This document shows, piece after piece, positions 5,934 through 8,265 of a stretch of 8,265 bases of DNA. Every line of letters starts with the position of its first letter. Within the stretch, counting starts at the first letter, position 1. The stretch covers positions 1 to 8,265 of the forward strand of contig JAGHDB010000193.1 of the NCBI GenBank assembly GCA_021160155.1. Direction: 5' to 3'. The notes under the pieces were generated by a model. It worked only from the letters and a program-made list of their open reading frames with translations, ran no database searches and was not told where the DNA came from. This DNA is from Bacteroidales bacterium. Its GTDB lineage: Bacteria; Bacteroidota; Bacteroidia; Bacteroidales; UBA12481. The position numbers and the translations under genes were made by a program.

Positions 5934-7411
5934 CAATTAATCCCCAAATCAGGACCCGGATCCCAGAATGACAGTCCCCCTTCCTTCATCTGCCGTTTGT
6001 AACGCTCATGAAACGGCCTGACCTTACTCATCGGCACCCCTTCATTTACCATCAATGGACGGGCTTCGCTCCACCACCGGTCATAATACTGCAACATCTC
6101 CCTGACTACATCAGGATGCTGCTGAATGACATTATTCGTCTCACCCGGATCTGCTTTTATATCATATAATTCATCCATCCCTACCATCCTGAACCGCTCG
6201 TTCCGAACGGCAAAATTGATATACTTGAATGAATCGGGTTCGGCACCTACCGGCCATCGACCCTTCTGAAAAACTCTGAAACGATCCGGCCAATCTGCAT
6301 TCTGATCTTCAATTAACGGGAGTAAACTTCTGCCGTCAAATGTGATGCTGTCAGGAATCTCCGTTCCGGTCAACTCCGCAAAAGTGAGGAAAAGATCAAA
6401 ATGATTCGCCAGCCGGCTGATGTCGCGCCCCCCCTGCCAGTGACCGGTCCACCGGATGAAAAAAGGCACATGCGTACCTCCCTCATGAACCGTGTTTTTA
6501 TACCCTTTCATCCCTGCATTGTACTGCTGAACCCGCGATCCGTCAGGCCGGCGATCAACCGACAAAGCCTTGCCATTATCCGTCATGAAAATCAAAATAG
6601 TATTCTTTTCAAGATGCCACTCCTTCAACGCTTTCATTAACCTGCCCATATTACTGTCGATATTTTCCACCATCCCATAAAATCCCTGGGCATTACGTCC
6701 ATACCCCTCTTCAATAAATTTTTGCCGGTAAGATTCAGAAGCATGATAAGGGCTGTGGGGAGCATTGGTCGCTAAATAGGCGAAAAATGGCTGCTTTTTA
6801 TCCGCATTGCTTTTTATCCACTGCAGCGCCGCAATGAAAAAAACATCCGTACAAAATCCTTCGGTCTTCACAAAAACACTCTGATCCTTGATCACCGGAT
6901 CAAAATAGGAGTTATCCGGCACATCTGCACAGGAACAGGCATACGCCTGCCCGATTCCGCCCCCTCCATGGATGAACATCCGGTCGAAACCGCGCATATC
7001 CGGCTGGTATGCATCTTCATCACCCAGATGCCATTTGCCAAATATTCCCGTTGTATACCCATTCGATCGCAGTACCTGAGCTATGGTAGTTGCCCGTAAT
7101 GACAATCGCTCCCGCTCCCAGATGGTATGCGTAACCCCGTTCATAAAAGGAGCCCTGCCCGTCATTAGGGCCGACCGGGTGGGCGCACAGGTCGGACTGA
7201 CATGGAAATCGGTAAACCGGATGCTTTGCGCATACAAACGGTCGAGATTGGGGGTGTACACATCCGGACTCCCGTAACACGACAGATCTCCAAACCCCTG
7301 GTCATCCGTCATGACCAAAATAATATTGGGATGTTTCACCCGGACACCATGCTGACACCCTACTACCGGAAGCAGAGCTGCCGCCATATAAGGCCAGTAA
7401 TTTTTTTTCAT
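5933..7411 (-). CDS. Lipoprotein sulfatase, S1 (formylglycine-dependent) family
   Basis: Hydrolyses sulfate esters, probably from a glycan, at the cell surface or in the periplasm. From the chosen ATG it has 492 residues, within the family range. MKKNYWPYMAAALLPVVGC is a lipoprotein signal with the lipidated Cys at 19; this is why I prefer the start at 7411 over the upstream start at 7447, which would add 12 residues before it. Sulfatase motifs in order: metal ligands D36-D37 (MTDDQG), the formylglycine site C75-A-P-T-R79 followed by SALMTGR, K126 and H128 (FGKWHLG), H219 (NAPHSPY), D278-N279 (MTDNG) and K302 (GMKGYKNTVHEGG). The Cys-type site needs oxidation by an anaerobic sulfatase-maturating enzyme or FGE, not seen here. 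The exact S1 subfamily and the sulfated sugar cannot be told by eye. It lies downstream of GH95 in the same direction, which fits removal of sulfate before or alongside fucose. Confidence 0.95.
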   Translation of the reverse strand: MKKNYWPYMAAALLPVVGCQHGVRVKHPNIILVMTDDQGFGDLSCYGSPDVYTPNLDRLYAQSIRFTDFHVSPTCAPTRSALMTGRAPFMNGVTHTIWERERLSLRATTIAQVLRSNGYTTGIFGKWHLGDEDAYQPDMRGFDRMFIHGGGGIGQAYACSCADVPDNSYFDPVIKDQSVFVKTEGFCTDVFFIAALQWIKSNADKKQPFFAYLATNAPHSPYHASESYRQKFIEEGYGRNAQGFYGMVENIDSNMGRLMKALKEWHLEKNTILIFMTDNGKALSVDRRPDGSRVQQYNAGMKGYKNTVHEGGTHVPFFIRWTGHWQGGRDISRLANHFDLFLTFAELTGTEIPDSITFDGRSLLPLIEDQNADWPDRFRVFQKGRWPVGAEPDSFKYINFAVRNERFRMVGMDELYDIKADPGETNNVIQQHPDVVREMLQYYDRWWSEARPLMVNEGVPMSKVRPFHERYKRQMKEGGLSFWDPGPDLGIN

Positions 7412-7425
7412 AATAAATTGTCTGA

Positions 7426-7635
7426 TTATAAATCCAATAGTATCCAACGATCAAATAATACCCCCTCCATAATTTGCGCTACACATAAATTCCATCCGAT
7501 AAAACCCACAAATTTCCCGTTCTGATCGACATAATCCGCTGCCGGAGCCAGGGGTGTTCCGTTATCTGCACCACTTTGCATCGCATTATCCCAATAATAG
7601 AGTCCGCAAACCGTATTATACTGTTTAACAGGATT
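7426..7635 (-). pseudogene. Short open remnant between the GH95 and sulfatase genes, coding-like, family not established
   Basis: Between two in-frame TAA codons lie 69 sense codons reading protein-like: NPVKQYNTVCGLYYWDNAMQ, then SGADNGTPLAPAADYVD and QNGKFVGFIGWN. Such a run of Trp, Tyr, Gly and Asp/Asn is unusual for random sequence. YYWDNAMQSGADN reminds me of substrate-contact loops in (alpha/alpha)6 glycosidases such as the GH63/GH37 group, but this is a weak recollection. The only ATG (7579-7581) would give about 51 residues with no signal peptide, and the frame overlaps the start of the sulfatase, so I read it as a decayed gene piece. It also must contain, or lie beside, any promoter the sulfatase has. 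A different minus-strand frame at 7479-7688 covers part of the region but overlaps the GH95 end and looks non-coding. Confidence 0.4.
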
Positions 7636-7644
7636 TTACTCAGT

Positions 7645-8265
7645 CTATTCCCACCGAACCACGTACGTTTTCCCCTTTTCCGTATCAAACTCTTTCACTA
7701 TCCCGTGATACCGCAATTTGCAATGCATGCCGGCTTTTGACAACACCTTGACTTTCCCCAACCGGCCCTCTTTCCAGTCAAATGACAAGACAAATCCACC
7801 ACGGGCACAGACCCCCTGTATAAATCCGTCAGGAAAAGCATCCGGCAGAGCAGGTAACAAATCAATGGCACTCTGATGCGACTGGATCAGCAGCTCCACA
7901 ATCCCGGCGGGTGCCCCAAAATTACCGTCTATCTGAAAAGGCGGATGGGCATCAAACAAATTGATATAAGACCCGCCGCCATTCATATGAACACCCCCGG
8001 CATTTTTTACGCGGAAAAGCATCTTGATCAATTTGTATGCATGATTGCCATCCAGAAAACGGGCCCAGAAATTGATTTTCCATGCCAGACTCCAGCCGGT
8101 ACCCTCATCACCCCTGAAAATCAACGACTGCCGGGCAGCTCTCATTACATCCGGACTCTTCTCCCAGGTAATGTCAGCTCCCGGATAAACTCCCCAAAGA
8201 TGAGAAACATGCCGGTGGTGATTCCGGGGATTATCTTTATCCTCCAGCCATTCCTGCAACTGACC
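7645..8265 (-). CDS. GH95 alpha-L-fucosidase, C-terminal part (5' end outside the window)
   Basis: C-terminal 206 residues of an inverting GH95 enzyme (alpha-1,2-L-fucosidase or alpha-L-galactosidase), family length usually about 750-830 residues. The frame enters from the right edge and ends in TAG at 7645-7647. Conserved family blocks are present in order: QEWLEDKDNPRNHHRHVSHL then WGVYPG, GDEGTGWSLAWKINFWARFL then DGNHAYKL, NLFDAHPPFQIDGNFGAPAG, and LLPALPDAFPDG before the beta-rich end VCARGGFVLSFDW. The FQIDGNFG segment lies in the active-site region of the (alpha/alpha)6 barrel. The catalytic Glu and the Asn pair described for the Bifidobacterium enzyme would be outside the window, so activity cannot be judged. 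The shift from substrate-binding barrel to C-terminal beta domain is intact and there is no sign of decay in this portion. Confidence 0.93.
   Translation of the reverse strand, partial: GQLQEWLEDKDNPRNHHRHVSHLWGVYPGADITWEKSPDVMRAARQSLIFRGDEGTGWSLAWKINFWARFLDGNHAYKLIKMLFRVKNAGGVHMNGGGSYINLFDAHPPFQIDGNFGAPAGIVELLIQSHQSAIDLLPALPDAFPDGFIQGVCARGGFVLSFDWKEGRLGKVKVLSKAGMHCKLRYHGIVKEFDTEKGKTYVVRWE

Noticed and set aside
7202..7525. Plus-strand 107-residue frame opposite the sulfatase start
   Set aside because: It is antisense to the well-supported sulfatase coding sequence, has no recognisable motif and reads like complement of coding DNA.
7479..7688. Minus-strand 69-residue frame between GH95 and the sulfatase
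   Set aside because: It overlaps the conserved end of GH95 in another phase and is rich in Arg and Ile with no motif. The other frame of the same interval (7426-7635) is more protein-like.
1..8265. CRISPR array, tRNA or rRNA genes, riboswitch
   Set aside because: No regularly spaced repeat family beyond the RAYT flanks, no recognisable tRNA or rRNA segments and no non-coding gap long enough for a riboswitch were seen by eye.

Overview
The window looks like an accessory carbohydrate-degradation region of a Bacteroidota genome, probably Bacteroidales or a related marine or gut lineage. Three things point there. The Nfo protein and the secreted enzymes resemble proteins from that phylum. Starts lack Shine-Dalgarno sequences and sit in AT-rich leaders. 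Two promoter candidates fit the Bacteroidota -33 TTTG / -7 TAnnTTTG pattern. The lineage is inferred from sequence feel, not from a search.

The plus strand (1-4760) carries the tail of an unidentified protein with a beta-rich C-terminus, then 27 bp later a large secreted enzyme. That enzyme joins an N-terminal domain resembling the PL4 (rhamnogalacturonan lyase) carbohydrate-binding domain to a GH38-type alpha-mannosidase-like catalytic domain. After about 90 bp comes nfo (endonuclease IV), with its own candidate promoter and a perfect 22-bp palindrome.

The minus strand (8265-4771) reads, in its own direction: the C-terminal part of a GH95 alpha-L-fucosidase running off the window; a 69-codon open remnant that looks like coding sequence; a lipoprotein sulfatase of the S1 (formylglycine) family; a decayed GH29 alpha-L-fucosidase fragment; and a REP-associated-type tyrosine transposase (RAYT, Y1 HUH superfamily). 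The sulfatase, the two fucosidases and the mannosidase-like enzyme suggest, by inference, a locus for a sulfated, fucose-containing glycan. No SusC/SusD pair or regulator is visible.

The most unusual structure surrounds the RAYT gene. It sits between two direct 29-nt repeats (25 of 29 identical). Each repeat holds two GTTGTCAAC-type palindromic units with centres exactly 17 bp apart. The left repeat encodes the last residues of nfo and the last base of its stop lies just before the second unit. The right repeat supplies the tail and stop of the broken GH29 frame and contains the -7 box of a candidate RAYT promoter. This looks like a small transposase/palindrome cassette inserted in the junction between nfo and a decaying fucosidase gene, comparable to RAYT/REP systems but with a different palindrome. 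Its mobility and genome-wide copy number cannot be judged from this window.
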